DNA of 64,000 nt, taken from NCBI GenBank assembly GCA_019916065.1, contig CM034237.1:58600590-58664589 (forward strand), read 5' to 3'. How positions within the stretch are numbered: position 1 is the first letter of the stretch; the number at the start of each line of letters is the position of its first letter. This document shows positions 1-12,200 of this stretch, one piece after another. Origin of the DNA: Vitellaria paradoxa. Taxonomy: Eukaryota; Streptophyta; Magnoliopsida; Ericales; Sapotaceae. The notes beneath the pieces are model-generated. The model made no database searches, had not been told where the DNA came from, and saw only the letters and a program-made list of their open reading frames with translations. The position numbers were made by a program, and so were the translations under genes.

Positions 1-580
1 TATAAGAAATCAAATTATCTTGCTAGAATGACACTTTTAAGTGTTATGAAAAGTGCCACTAACACTTAGCATGACACATGCATCCTTTACATTTCTTGAA
101 AACATCATTAATTAAAAAATATCATTAGGAGAAGTTTGTAGTGATAATTATAATTATCATAAAATCTATATTTTACTGTAGACAACATTATTACTTACCC
201 AAAAAAAAAATGACAACATTATAATTAAAATACAATTTGAAAGTTTTTTTTTTTTCATTATTCACTTGAACTAAGGAGGTATTTGGAGTTCCAAAATAGT
301 TTAAAAAAATCAAATGTTAGGGTTGATGTAATGTCAGAGTGACCCGTGGCAAAATTTAATTGGAAAAATTTGAAAACTTTTAAAATTTTTTAGAATTCTT
401 TGAAAAAATTTGGAGATGCAAACAGCCCCTAACTGACTCATAATTATTTTATATCCTTCTAATTATGTCTTCAAATAATTTTAGGTATCAAAAAAATTTT
501 ATAGTGCTTATCAGAGCCATGTAGTACACTAGGCAACTAAATGTGAAGGCCTAAACATTGAGAATTTCTTCTATAAAAAT
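1..580. other. AT-rich intergenic DNA
   Basis: No supportable gene, RNA or clear transposon end is visible. The sequence is AT-rich with short poly-A and poly-T runs. Confidence 0.5.
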
Positions 581-955
581 TTATTAAAACAACTAAATCT
601 CCAATGTTTTCTCCTTTACTAACGTGTGAGACTTTTGATCATCTCATCCCACAAGTTCTCTGTTTTTAGAATTCTTCTAGGTCTTACCATTTAATAAATT
701 TTATTTTTAATTATTATTTTAAATCAATCATTTACTAAAAATAACCAAAGCCCCAATAGTTCTCCCTTTTTTAACATGTGAGACATTTTGTCTTCTCATC
801 CTACAAGCCCCAGTTTTTAAAATTCATTTATTTTTATAAGTTAATAAATTTATATTAATTTATATTCTAAAGCAATCATAATTTATTAAAAATAACCAAA
901 TTCCTAATATTTTTTCATTTCTAATGTGTGATTTTTGATCTTCTCATTAGTTTTG
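581..955. repeat. Imperfect tandem repeat, about 150 bp x 2.5
   Basis: Three diverged copies start near 581, 731 and 882. Each opens with a TTATTAAAA-AACYAAA stretch, followed by a CTCC/TTTT tract, an AACGTGTGAGAC-like block and CATCTCATCCCACAAG or a variant. The copies are degenerate and carry no reading frame. Function unknown. Confidence 0.6.
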
Positions 956-2419
956 ACTTTCTAGCATTTATATTTATCTTCGATTTTAATATTTAAATAA
1001 TTAATATTATAAAAAAATTCACTCTCTTTTATTCAAAAGACGAGTTAACTAATTATGTCTATTTTTCTTCTTTATCTTTGATTTTTTTTTTGAGTCAATT
1101 TATGCCCACCTCTACTAATCTATGAGATTCTGGAGTTAACGATTTGGTAAGTCTTCTAATGACTTTAAAAAGGTTTGAACTAATCATTGTTTGAAAAAAT
1201 TATATATACATATATTTATAGAAATAATTTCAAAAATTATTTTTATTTATATTTAAAAAATATTTTTCAAAATAAAAAATGATATTATTTTTCAATATCA
1301 CCTCACATTAAAAGTGTTTCTAAATGAAAGTTACATTAATTTAACGAATAAAAAAAATTAGGAGATTGAATTCTTACGTAAACTTCAGTAGCCGACTCCG
1401 TAAATAAGTTTGTTGCCCTTTTCGAAAGCAAAAGAAAAAGCAATCTCATTCAAGGACAATAAATAGGCTTCGTATCAATGCAAAGAAGCTAAAAGCCTAA
1501 CTAACAAGATGACTCAAAGAATCAAATATTAATTTAATGGTTTCAATTTAATTTAATTAAAATTATTTTTAAAATAAAAAAAGTTAACAAAATTGGATTA
1601 GAACATCATTAATGTAGAATGTAAAAGTCACATGTCATAAATAAATCTAAACTTTTTATTTTTTTACTGTATTTTTTGCAGTAAATTTTTTTACTGCGGC
1701 TCCTGAAACCCTCAAAGAAGCACAGTAACAAAACAGGAAAAAGCAAAAGAGAGAATAAATAATTATTCAATGATTGTGGAGGGATGCAACTCCATAGCCT
1801 TTGCTTTTAATGTTTTATTGCATTTGTTAATTGGTGTTCCAAAATACTCATTAAATGCCAATAAAAATATACTATGTAATAATGTTAGGATAATTTTTCA
1901 TGTTCAACTCTATTAAAATGCAAGGTATTATTACATAATATATAATTATTAGTCCTTAATAAGTGTTCCAAGATACTGCTAACAAGATAGTATATTTAAA
2001 ATTTGAATTTGTAGGGGAAAAATGAAAAAAGAAATAACTTTTATTTTTAAAATTTAGGTTTAATTATTAGACATGTCCAGGTAAATTTGTTTAATTTTTT
2101 AAAATAAATTGTGTTTTTTAAATGAAAATACTTTAAAAAATTATAAAATTTAATAGTTTAGTACTAAAATAAATATTTTTTGATAAATTTTGATATGAAA
2201 ACTTAATTTTTTATTAACGATGTAAAAAAATAATATATAAATAAGTAATTAATATACATATATATTTCAAATTTCAAATCCACCAGCATGCTCAATCCCA
2301 AATTACCTAAATAACTACCGGCTTCAAAAATAGAACAGTTTTTGCCTAAAATATCGGCCCTAGCTATGGTAAGTACTTGGTGGATAACTTTTTTAGGATG
2401 ATGAGATGTCAATTAAATT
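956..2419. other. AT-rich intergenic DNA upstream of the first NLR gene
   Basis: No credible coding region. Reading frames here are short and of low-complexity composition. It presumably contains the distal promoter of the gene at 2684, but I see no distinct element. Confidence 0.4.
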
Positions 2420-2547
2420 CAGAAAGAAGATTTCACCAAATCAACATTTAGAAATATTCAGAAAGAAGATTTCACCAAATCAACATTTAGAAATATTCAG
2501 AAAGAAGATTTCACCAAATCAACATTTAGAAATATTCAGAAAGAAGA
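2420..2547. repeat. 39-bp tandem repeat, 3.3 copies, upstream of NLR gene
   Basis: Three nearly identical 39-bp units start at 2420, 2459 and 2498 with CAGAAAGAAGATTTCACC, and a partial fourth starts at 2537. The array ends about 140 bp before the ATG at 2684, so it lies in the likely 5' UTR or proximal promoter. Near-identity of the copies points to recent expansion. Confidence 0.9.
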
Positions 2548-2683
2548 CTACACCCAGACATCGATCACACATCTAGCTAAGCTGCCTTCGGGTGTAAGGC
2601 CAACAACATCCAACCTTACCCAATTTGAGAGCAAACCCCAGCTAACCAAATCAGTTAATTTCATTTTCATCACCTGGAAAGAA

Positions 2684-3835
2684 ATGGCTGATGAGATTGA
2701 AATGTATCTAGTAGAGAGACTGAACGAAACGGTAGTAAAGGAAGAAGAAGCTGCTCGTGATAGTCCGCTGGAAGCCAAATTCTTCAGCCTGTCTTCCAAG
2801 TTTAAAGAACTGAAGAACACACTCACCGATGGAATTGAGAAGGGGAAAAAACCAAGCAGGGATGCGCTCTACGACCTCCTCAATCATCGCCTGGCTAAGT
2901 GGAAGCAGCTCTCCGAGAAGAAGAATCAGCAATATTGTCTCTCTCTTGACAGGCTGCTTTTCATTTGGAAATTCAGACAGAACTTCAGACAGATCAAAGG
3001 TGGTTTGTTTCTTAAACCTGAAGACAAAGAAGCTGATGCGCACAGGGAAGAGAAATTCACAGAAGCTTACAGATGGAGTACTAGATCACCCGATTTTAAG
3101 GTTCGCGGGCTCGATACCAGGGCCATGTCCCTGCAGAGACTGGTTGTACCTCGCGGGGGGGATGCTAATAAGTTCGTGGCAATTGGCGTGGTTGGGATGC
3201 GCGGGACAGGGAAAACAACTCTCTGCCAGGTGATATTCAACAGGCAAGAAGTTATCAAACACTTGGTTCCCAGAATTTGGGTCTGCATTTCGAAGCAGCC
3301 CGAGGGCTGTGGCGATCACGAGGACAGCAGGAAAGAGACCGTGATAAGAATGCTACGGTGTCTTGGAGTTGAAGAGGAGACCATCAACTTTTCCGATGAA
3401 AAGCACGGTCTCGCGGGGCTGCTATTCGCTCTTCGGCTGGAGTTGATGGGCAAGAAGTATCTAATTGTCCTCGATGATGTGTGGGATACGGACGGTGTGT
3501 ACAAAAATTTCTGCTCTGATCTAGATCAAGAAGATGTCGAAGAGAAATGCAGGGAAAGGCTGGCCTATGGATTGCCAAAAGGGTGTGGGGGCAGAGTCAT
3601 AGTGACGAGCAGGAGCAAGGAGATGGCCGGAAAAATGGTTGGGGAAAACAACTTGCATAGCCTGGAGCGGTTATCCGACGACGACTGCTGGGATATATTC
3701 AAGGACACGATTGAGCAAGGTGGCAAAACAGTAACCAGTGATCTGCAAACTCTGGAATTGAAAATTAAAGAGGAGTGTGCTGGAGTTCCCTTGTTTGCAA
3801 AAATGATGGGGGATATTGCTTTTGATTCAATATGA
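2684..3835 (+). CDS. Truncated CC-NB-ARC immune receptor (ZAR1/RPP13-like-4 type)
   Basis: This 383-aa protein begins at an ATG in good context (GAAATGGCTG). Residues 1-110 form a predicted helical coiled-coil-like N-terminus. The NB-ARC ATPase core follows: P-loop GMRGTGKTT (171-179), kinase-2 KYLIVLDDVWD (258-268), RNBS-B GGRVIVTSR (302-310), RNBS-C around LERLSDDDCWDIF (327-339) and a GLPL-like CAGVPL (365-370). It then stops: there is no winged helix, MHD motif or LRR, whereas full-length receptors of this class are about 850 aa. The nucleotide-binding motifs look intact, so it could act as a truncated CN-type protein or be a 3'-deleted gene. Full-length relatives are nucleotide-dependent switches that oligomerise at the plasma membrane after effector recognition. 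A 39-bp repeat array lies just upstream. The family call is confident; whether it is functional is not known. Confidence 0.85.
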   Translation: MADEIEMYLVERLNETVVKEEEAARDSPLEAKFFSLSSKFKELKNTLTDGIEKGKKPSRDALYDLLNHRLAKWKQLSEKKNQQYCLSLDRLLFIWKFRQNFRQIKGGLFLKPEDKEADAHREEKFTEAYRWSTRSPDFKVRGLDTRAMSLQRLVVPRGGDANKFVAIGVVGMRGTGKTTLCQVIFNRQEVIKHLVPRIWVCISKQPEGCGDHEDSRKETVIRMLRCLGVEEETINFSDEKHGLAGLLFALRLELMGKKYLIVLDDVWDTDGVYKNFCSDLDQEDVEEKCRERLAYGLPKGCGGRVIVTSRSKEMAGKMVGENNLHSLERLSDDDCWDIFKDTIEQGGKTVTSDLQTLELKIKEECAGVPLFAKMMGDIAFDSI

Positions 3836-4056
3836 AAAGCCCGAAGCCCGCCTCTCCCAATAACGCTTGATCAAAACACTCGGATCACATTGAATTAGAG
3901 ACACAGAGGATCTGTCTCACTTGAACGTTTCTTGCTCTTTCTTGTTCTTGTTGTGTGGAGTGTGCTTTTTTTATTCGATTGATTTTTTTTTTTTTTTCCT
4001 TTTTCCCTTTTCCTTCTACTTAATGGAAGAAGTGCAAGTGTGCTGTTTGTTGTCTA

Positions 4057-4058
<2 letters not shown>

Positions 4059-4100
<42 letters not shown>
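4059..4100. repeat. (AAT)n microsatellite
   Basis: About 13-14 uninterrupted AAT units downstream of the truncated NLR gene. Confidence 0.95.
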
Positions 4101-4101
<1 letters not shown>

Positions 4102-5172
4102 GGAAATTAATAAGGTGAAAATGGATCCATAATTCATAAAGGCCTTCTCTGTCCTGAGCAGTTTTATATTGAGTGTTCTTAAATTCCCTCCAGATTGAAT
4201 ATGTTAAATAAAAGCCACCTCAGAACTTGCATTAGTAAATGAAATTGATATATATCGGAACACCCTCTTTTTCTTTACCTTATTCAGAGTCTTCCAACTT
4301 TAGGTATTGTTTGTAATTATGCTTCATGTATGTTTCCTTCCGGCCAAGCTTAACTTGCTTAACCATCAACAAATTAATTAGTTAACCAAAAAAAAAAAAA
4401 AACAAATTAATTAACTGTTTTACTCCTTTTTTTTTACTTCTTTTTTTTTAAAGGATAAATCACCTCTGGTTTTTATTTAAAATCTTACTCCAGGGCATGA
4501 CTTCTTTTATTTATTTATTTTTGTTAACAATTAAGGGTTGGAGGTTTTTTTTTTTTTTTTTTTCGTTTTTTTCTTTGGGTAAAAATTGAGGGCCCAAATG
4601 ACTATTTTACTTGTGAAAGTTGGACAAGTGGATGGTTATCCGTGAGCGGATGGGGCAAAATGATCATCGAGGCTCTTAATTATGAAAAAAAAAAAAAATG
4701 CCTTTAATCATTGCAGAAAAGAATTCAAGCCGTACGGTGAGCTTTTGAATAAAATTTAAGGGTGTAAAGTGTAATTTACTTATTTTTTATTTACTTAATT
4801 TTTTTTATTTGAGTACCGAAATGATACAAAATTTAAATAGTCTAATTTGATGATAATTAAGTAAAGCAACGCGTGAAGTTGCTTTTGGCTACTAAAGAGT
4901 AATTTTTTTTTTTTTAATTTTCCAATATGGCTTTGATGTAATAATGTTGCCATGATATAATTTTTTTTTTTTTTGGTTGCTTTTGGGTATTTGTTTGTTT
5001 GGATTTCTTGATTTATGTCTTTGAGAGAGGTAATGCAGTTTTTCCTTATTAATTTGTTGAGGCAAAAAATTTGCGTACGGACGAATTTTCATTTTGTTTA
5101 TGCTTTTGAAAGAGATGTTGCTTTGCCTTTGTTCATTATTTCTCTCCCGTGGTCTCCAGACCTCCTTCAAAT

Positions 5173-5198
5173 TCTCTCTCTCTCTCTCTCTCTCTCTC
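5173..5198. repeat. (TC)n microsatellite
   Basis: About 13 uninterrupted TC units, followed by a further pyrimidine-rich stretch. Confidence 0.95.
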
Positions 5199-6932
5199 CC
5201 TCTCCCCCTGAGTGTGCATGTGTTCATATACATCTATATTATAATTCCAATGGTTGTTGAGACAATCCATGCAAAAAAGATTAAAATGAAAATCATAAAA
5301 TGGATGTGTGTTTTATTTTTTTTGTTCTAAAGACAAAAAGAGTGGATTTACTTTTCTCATGTATAGTTTCTGAAATGGCCTTTGCTTTTTAATTGTACAT
5401 CAGGGAATGGGAGGACCTCCGCTCTATCCACATATAATCCTCGGCTCCTAGAAAAGGGATTTTGCAGAAGAGTTGGAGAGGTTTGTTCTATTTTTCATTT
5501 GAATTGAGGTTTTCTTTTCATTTCATTCTTTTATGCCCCATTTTATTCCTTTTGTTTCTTTTCAATTTGGTTATTGTATTTGATTTTTGAATATAAAATA
5601 TTTGCTGGGAGGACAAAAAATCCAGTGCCTTTTGGAAGACTAAATTTGCCTTCAAATAATGTTAGACAACCATTGATGCTTCCTTCCAAAAGGGGGAAAA
5701 ATGTTAAAAGTTAATTAATGGTAAATTTGGAATGTTGAATCATTCTTTTTTGACAAGTAAATACATAATTCAATGAGGCTTCTATTTTCTTTTTTCTCTA
5801 TTTATTTTTTTCTTATATATATATATGTATATATATTTTGTTATTAAAATAAGTCTATATTATGTCAATCACGAAATAGCAAAACAAAACCCTTGGATTT
5901 AAGAATTATGTCATGCTTAACGGAAGAGTTTGTTTGATTCAACCATTAAATGAACATACTTGGAGTTATTACGTATTCTATCACTATCAATTTTGCCGCT
6001 GCAAATAGTCATTACAAGTTAATAATGATTTGAATCCTCTTAATTGGGTTAAAGGGGGTTGAAGTGTTTTTTGCATTTTAGGAACTGAAATGCTTAAATC
6101 AAATTTAATCAAAATAAGTTTGACTAAATTAATAAATTTTGTTTGACTTAATTAATAAATTTTGACTAAATCAAGACCATTAGTTTAAACACTTTAGCCC
6201 TTTACATGCAAAAAACACTTTAATAACCTCTAAACCCTCCCGGTTGTTGTTGCAATGATAATTTTTTTTAATAGGCTTTGAAATTTGCAGGAGTAGAATA
6301 TTACAATTGCTAAGGCAACAAGTTAAGGTAAGTGTTTAGTCAAAAAATTCCATTGCATTTTTTGTGGACACTGTACATTTCTTATTATTAGTGATTGTTG
6401 ATGCTATTTGTGAATTTGTTCCCAGTATTAATATTTATTTTTTGCCTGAATAATCAAGCTAAAATATGCTTAACCAATGAAAAGCATATCAAATAATATT
6501 TTTCAATCTTTTGAAAAACTCAAAATGAAAATCTAAACTGAAAAAACGAGCTTATAATAAAATAATTTTTTTTGTCTAAATTCAACTTGGTTACTTGAAA
6601 TTTGTTTAATCACTAAGAAACATATTAAGGAACTTTGTAATAGTTTGTGCATGACCAAAAATTTGTCTTTCTGAACCGTAATTTTTCTCATTAAATATTT
6701 GTGCTGCCATTTATTTATTTGTGCGCACGCGGAATTGATTGAACCCAGCACAGCTAGGGCAAAATTTCAGTAACACTTAAAAGTGTAATGCCAATGAGTC
6801 AACTAGTAGATTTGTGATTGATTGTACACACTTGAAAAGTAGTGTTAAAAAAAATCGAGAAAAATCCATACATGTGAAGAAAAAATACCTTGGAAATTCA
6901 TGATCCCACTTCTGACAGATGCTAATCTCATT

Positions 6933-7165
6933 ATTTCTCATCCAGACTCCACGCTTAGATGGGAAGAAACTGAGTTTTTGGGATTTTTTTTTTCTTTTTT
7001 AACCTTCTCCAAGTAATTCAATTTGGAAACAATTCATGCAGTCCCCTCCAATTTTGTCCACATCTAAGTAGTTTGGTCTCAAGTAATTTAGATGCAAGCA
7101 CTTAACTTCCCACTTGGCCTTCTCGGCCCCTTCAACTGCCTCCTGGCCATCAAGTTCCTGAAATT
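6933..7165 (-). pseudogene. Relic of the C-terminal exon of a ZAR1-like gene
   Basis: Read on the minus strand, this matches the last exon of the gene at 39484-39869. Visible pieces include KAKWEVKCLHLNYLR, NWRGLHELFPN and KLSFFPSKRGVWMR, which correspond to GWEVEVLRLKYL, EWKELQRLFPK and KLSFFPCDENGVWMK in the paralogue. A poly-A/T-rich insertion near 6983-7000 and a TGA within the LFPN segment break the frame. Only the last LRR and the C-terminal tail remain. No upstream exon was found next to it. Confidence 0.75.
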
Positions 7166-7534
7166 CGAGATCTCAAATAAGTCACGGACTCCATAGTTTT
7201 AACATTAAGATATATTTGTCGAGTTTGAATCACATGGAACAATTCCTCCCCCCCCCCCCCCAAAAGGGGAAGTTCATTCAGATTAGAGAGAATTTATCTA
7301 TTAAACTCCCATAAACCAACCAAGGTCTAATTTCACCAGTTTGTGGGAGGTGAAGCACTGGAATTGATGGCTTAGAGGTCTTGAAACATGGTTTCTTGGC
7401 AGCCGATGCACTTGTTTTATTGCAATAATGTCTTTTCTTTTCAACATCTTCTCTATTTTCTATGCTCAGGCTCCCAGCTGTTGCCAATTTTCGTTCACAA
7501 TCATCTTTGTCACCATCTCGTATGTACGAATACA
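7166..7534. other. Intergenic DNA
   Basis: No gene seen. It includes a run of about 14 C residues near 7247-7261. Confidence 0.4.
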
Positions 7535-7957
7535 ACATCGAATACGCACATCAAATATAATTCATTCAACTTTCATAGAGTTACAAAGGATAAAAAGATT
7601 TTCTAATTAAAAATTAAAAAGAGAGAGAGAGATAAAATAATGAGATGACTTGCCCCCATCATTCCAAAGAGGTCTATGAAGTTATTTATTTAATTATTTA
7701 TTTTTCTGCCACACAAAACCAATAAAGAAATTGACATCGAATATGCACATCACATATAGTTCATTCAACTTCCATAGAGTTAGAAAGGATAAAAGGATTT
7801 TCTAGTTAAAAATTAAAAAGAGAGAGAGAGGGGGGGAGGGGGGAGAGAAAGATAAAATAATGAGATGACTTGCCCCCATCTTTCCAAAGAGGTTTATGAA
7901 GTTATTTATTTAATTATTTATTTTTCTGCCAGACAAAACTAATAAGGAAATTGACAT
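7535..7957. repeat. Tandem duplication of a roughly 200-bp segment
   Basis: Copy 1 (7535-7733) and copy 2 (7734-7957) both begin with ACATCGAATA and share, in order, CATTCAACTT, AATTAAAAAGAGAGAGAGAG, GAGATGACTTGCCCCCATC and TTTTTCTGCCA. Copy 2 differs mainly by an expanded purine tract (GGGGGGGAGGGGGG). The copies look about 90 percent alike by eye. Confidence 0.9.
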
Positions 7958-8118
7958 TTTATCAAAAATTTTATTAGAAAAGTACTATCAGAATAATGTG
8001 ACTATAACAGTGATGTAATTAAAGAATACTTTTATGGATTTATTGTTTAAAAGTGATTGGCCCAAAAGTGTTTTTCACATCATTCAAGTTATTTTTTCTC
8101 AAATAGTTTATTGATGTA

Positions 8119-8704
8119 AGGGCATGTGCAACAGAAAAGGCAAAGTAAGATTTTCGGTATTTTTGCTACCCAAATGAAGAAAATCTTTTGCACCAATCTC
8201 TTCAAATACGAAGGTATTTTTCCTCTTGCTATAGCGCCTCGGCAAGATAAACGAGTCCCTGTTCACGAGCGATCTAATTTTTTATTATTTTCTTCTTCTC
8301 TCCTGCGCTTCTCTTCTTCTCTCTCGCGCTTCTCTTCTTCTCTTCTTCACACCATACAAAGATCTGATTTGGAATCTCACAAAAGACCCAGAACTTGATC
8401 GGACTCAAGGACCCATAACTTAGTGGATATGGCTTTGCTGCCTGTGGGTGTGGTCTTCCTTTTCTAAATTTACAAGTGATCGTTGGGGGCTAGGGTTTCA
8501 GGAAGCAAGGGGCTAGGGTTTCAGGAAGCAAAATGTCCGTTGGGCTCCAATTTTGGAAAAATAATTTTTAAAAAATTAATTTTTTAATAGACAATTGGTA
8601 AAATGCCTAGTATTAGTGTGACTTGAAAAAAAAAATTACTAGCTAAACCCAAAATGTATACTATTTACTAGATAATTTAGCTATCGATTGGTGCAGTTGC
8701 TCTA
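8119..8704. mobile_element. Possible MITE-like element
   Basis: The left end (AGGGCATGTGCAAC) and the reverse complement of the right end (AGAGCAACTGCACC) form an imperfect terminal inverted repeat of a kind common in plant non-autonomous DNA elements. The inside is more GC-rich than its surroundings, with a TCTTCT-rich tract near 8280-8350 that might be captured gene DNA. I could not find a clean target duplication. Confidence 0.35.
8486..8531. repeat. 23-bp tandem duplication with CTAGGGTTT motif
   Basis: Two identical 23-bp units (8486-8508 and 8509-8531), each with CTAGGGTTT, which contains the plant telo-box in reverse orientation (AAACCCTAG). Confidence 0.85.
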
Positions 8705-9094
8705 AATCTGGAAATCATAGATTTCAAACACTAAAATAGCCTCTCTGCATATAGTTAAAGACCACATATAATGAGCTTCATGTCGCGTGTTTAGGAGTGT
8801 GAAACTCCGAGTTTCGAAACATAGAAAGAGTCTCCACACATGTTGGGGCCGCCTACACGGGATATCCTGTTTACTGACATAAGCTTGACAGTGTGAGGTG
8901 ACTAGCTCCCCCCCGGGGGGTTGTTGAAGAAATAAATTATCTGCGTACCCACCTTAATTTCTCTGAATGAAAATGCATTGAAAGCCACGGTTTCACAAGG
9001 TCTCCTGTGGGGACCACCGCTCCAAATTGCTGTAGCAAGAACTCAATCGAATTAAATGAGAGTAAGGAGTGAAGAAAAAAAGTAAAAATTTGTG

Positions 9095-9108
9095 CGCGCG
9101 CGCGCGTT
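9095..9108. repeat. (GC)n tract
   Basis: Short alternating GTGCGCGCGCGCGCG run, unusual in this AT-rich region. A potential Z-DNA-forming stretch. Confidence 0.7.
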
Positions 9109-9239
9109 TTTTGTTTTTTTTTTCTCTTTTCTTAACTATCATGTAACAAGAAAAAGAAAAGTAGAGAAGTGGATTAAAAATTCTTGTAGCTACATGAAAA
9201 GTAAAATATAATAACCTGAAAGATGGGGAGCAGAAAAGA

Positions 9240-12200
9240 TGTTAATTGTTCAGCATCTTAATGAATTTGCTTTCAAATGGCTTCATTTCCTCTATTCCAA
9301 TTTTAGCTTTGGTCATTGCTATATATTTTGATCTTCTAGAGATGGAATTTCACCCCAATTTTCTCCAGTTTGGGCAATTGATGCAGATGCAAAGTGTGCA
9401 AATTTTGCAATTTATATGCTCCTACTGTGCTGTTTTCAAACAGAGTCTTCAATTGAACACAATACTTGATCTCGAGAGTCTCGAGACTTTGTAGTGGCTG
9501 GGGTGAAGACATAACAGTTACAAGCATGGGGCAGCTCTCAGCAGTCAAGGATTTGAGTTTTTCAAAGCTCTCAGATTGCGAGTTTCTGCTGCTAGTCGTC
9601 CCTAAACTTTTTGCAGAATTGATGGTTTCTTCTAACTTACTTCAGCTTTGAACATCCACAGATTTTTGGAGTTTCCAGAGATGTCAATTTGCAGTCAATG
9701 CATTCCAACTCTGGCAGTTCCCACAGAAGCAATTGTTTTAAGCTCTGCAGCTTAGGCTCCAATGATTCTCCTTCGAATAGAGTCTTCAATTTATCACAAA
9801 ATTTAATGCGAAGAATTTCAAGGTTTTGTGGCAGCTAGGATGAAGCAAAAAGAGTTGAAAGGTTTGGACAACAATCCAGACATAGATGTTTAAGGTTTTG
9901 AAAGAGCTCACACTGTGGGTCCCTGCAGTATATAGTCTTCAGCTAAACGGCATTAAGGACTTCTAAAATCTTCAAATTCTTTCCCAATTCAGCAGAATTT
10001 TTTGCCCGCCCCATCTCAAAAACACAATCCATCTCTGAGGAGCACTCAATCAAACAGCCTTTTACTGCTTTGAAAATGGATGTACCAAACTCAGATGACC
10101 ACATGTTGAATGAATTATCGTTCAAGAACACATAACCAGCATTAGCGATGACTTTTTCAACAATATCCTTGGGGGCGCAGTGGAATCCACAGATCTTCAA
10201 TGAATGTTCCTTTTCAAATTCAGAAAAATGTCTACTCTTGAAGTAGATATGTCTGGATACAAAATGACCTCTACTAAAACTAACAACACCTTTTTGACTT
10301 TGATCCTGATAAACAGAAAAATGGAATTCCTTAAACCTCTTCTCCCTACAGCCTTTTTTCATTCAGAAGTTGAAGAATTTTGGTGCTACTTACAGATACA
10401 GGAGGTTTGTTGTCTTCCCTGAATTTTCCAGCTCGCCAAGAAGAGATGGCCCATCAACAATGATTTGGCTCTTTTGATGTGGGATTTATTTTTGGCAGCT
10501 CAAAGTGCTCAAGGAGAGAGTTCAGAGATCCCATAGGGAAGATTTTTTTGAAAGATCCTACAGGGAAGATCCTTCACCAAAAAGTCGCACTTCTGTAGGT
10601 TTGGACAATCCAAAAGCATTAGCTGGTGGAGGTTGCAAAAATTGTCCAAGGAAGGTAGTTCATGAACTGCAATTTCAGATAGATCTAGGACTTCAAGTTG
10701 TGTCAAAGAGCCCAAACCGCGCACTTCCATTAATCCTGGACAATGCCTGAGATGAAGCTAACAAAGGTTTTTGTAGTTTTCAAGGGTTGTTAACCTTTCA
10801 AGCTGGGTTTCAGAGAGATCAAGAGTTCGAAGATGGGTCATGTGTTTCAAAAAACCAGCACCACATCTCTTCAAGATGATACCACTTAAATTTAGCTCCT
10901 CAAGATTTGTTAGGGATTCTAGTAGTGGAAGTGCCGTCTAAGTTGGTACACTCTTTAACAAGAGGACGGAGAAGTTGCCAGGATTTGAAAGGCAGGACAG
11001 GTGTGAAATCTTAGTTTCAGACAGATTAATTCTCTGAAGGCGAGTCATATGTTCAAAGGATCCTGTTAGTTTCTCCAAAGCAGTGCAGCCGGATAATAAC
11101 AACTGACAAAGGTTAGAAAGGCCAGAGAGGGATGGCAGAATTTTTATGCCAGTTTCAAAAAGGTTAAAAATTTGAAGAGATTTTCAGGGATTGAATTCAC
11201 CAAAAATTTCAACCAGGGATTTTTAAACCGAAAGATCAAGTACCTCAAGGTCTTTAAATGTTTCAATAGGTAGCATTTTTAGCTTAAATCGCCTTAAGCG
11301 GAGATGGCAAGGATTCATCTTGGAGGGTAGATTTTCTAAATTTATATCCAATAGGTCAAGAATTTTAGGCCCAACAGGTTTTCAAATGGAGGCTCTTGGA
11401 ATTCGTTGAAATTTCTAGCACCTGAAAGATCAAGGGTTTGGAGTCTAGATAATGACACAGTTTTGGGGAGTCTCGTTAGGGATCCACACAATTGACGAGA
11501 GAAAGATGAGTAAGCGCTCCAAGTTTGCACAGTTTTGGCAACTTTTCAATAATGGTATGAGAAAGATTAAGCACTTGAAGTTTTGTAATGTGATTGAAGG
11601 TTTTGCCTGTGAAACGTGTCAAAGATGAAGCACCAATAGATTTTCACAACTTTTCCAGACTCTCTAAAATTTTAATTTGAGAACACCCTCTAAGGATGAG
11701 CCAGCAGAGTTCCTTAAGTTTGAAAAGAGAGTTAGGTAATGAACTGACCTTAAGTTCAGATAGATGCAAGCTACGAAGTTTGGACAGAGGCTGAAAGAAA
11801 TCATCAGGAATTGGTTCCAAGGAACTAGCATTAGTATCTCAAGAACAGTCAATCTTTTAAGGTCAATTTCTACACCGACATTGTTAAAAAAATCACAACC
11901 TCTGAGCACAAGCACAACAAGCTCCTGCATGAGAGACAATAGTGATGTCAATGACTCAAGGTTCGGGTTAAAAACAGCAAAAACTTGGAGCTCCTTCTTC
12001 AGGGCAGACAAGAGCTTAGGCAGTAATGTGAGGTTGGAGTTGAAAAGGGAAAGAATTTGGAGCTCCTCCCTTTGTGTCACATTTGAGGAAACAGTTTGGA
12101 GTTGAACAAAACTACTTCCATCGAGGAGAAGCGTTGAGAGCTTCTGTTTCTGTTTCTGCTTCTGCCCTTTTTAAGAAGTGATTTTATCATCCCGTCTCCT

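Larger units (their letters stand above)
3836..6930. other. Intergenic region with microsatellites
   Basis: AT-rich DNA after the truncated NLR, with poly-T tracts, an (AAT)n and a (TC)n microsatellite. No convincing reading frame. Two short stretches look like spliced exons (5404-5480 and 6291-6327, both AG before and GT after) but have no protein support. Confidence 0.45.

Noticed and set aside
2708..3578. Other frames overlapping the CC-NB-ARC gene
   Set aside because: Shadows of the real frame, which carries the P-loop, kinase-2 and RNBS motifs.
9943..10422. Plus-strand frames inside the NLR pseudogene
   Set aside because: They are antisense to recognisable minus-strand LRR sequence.
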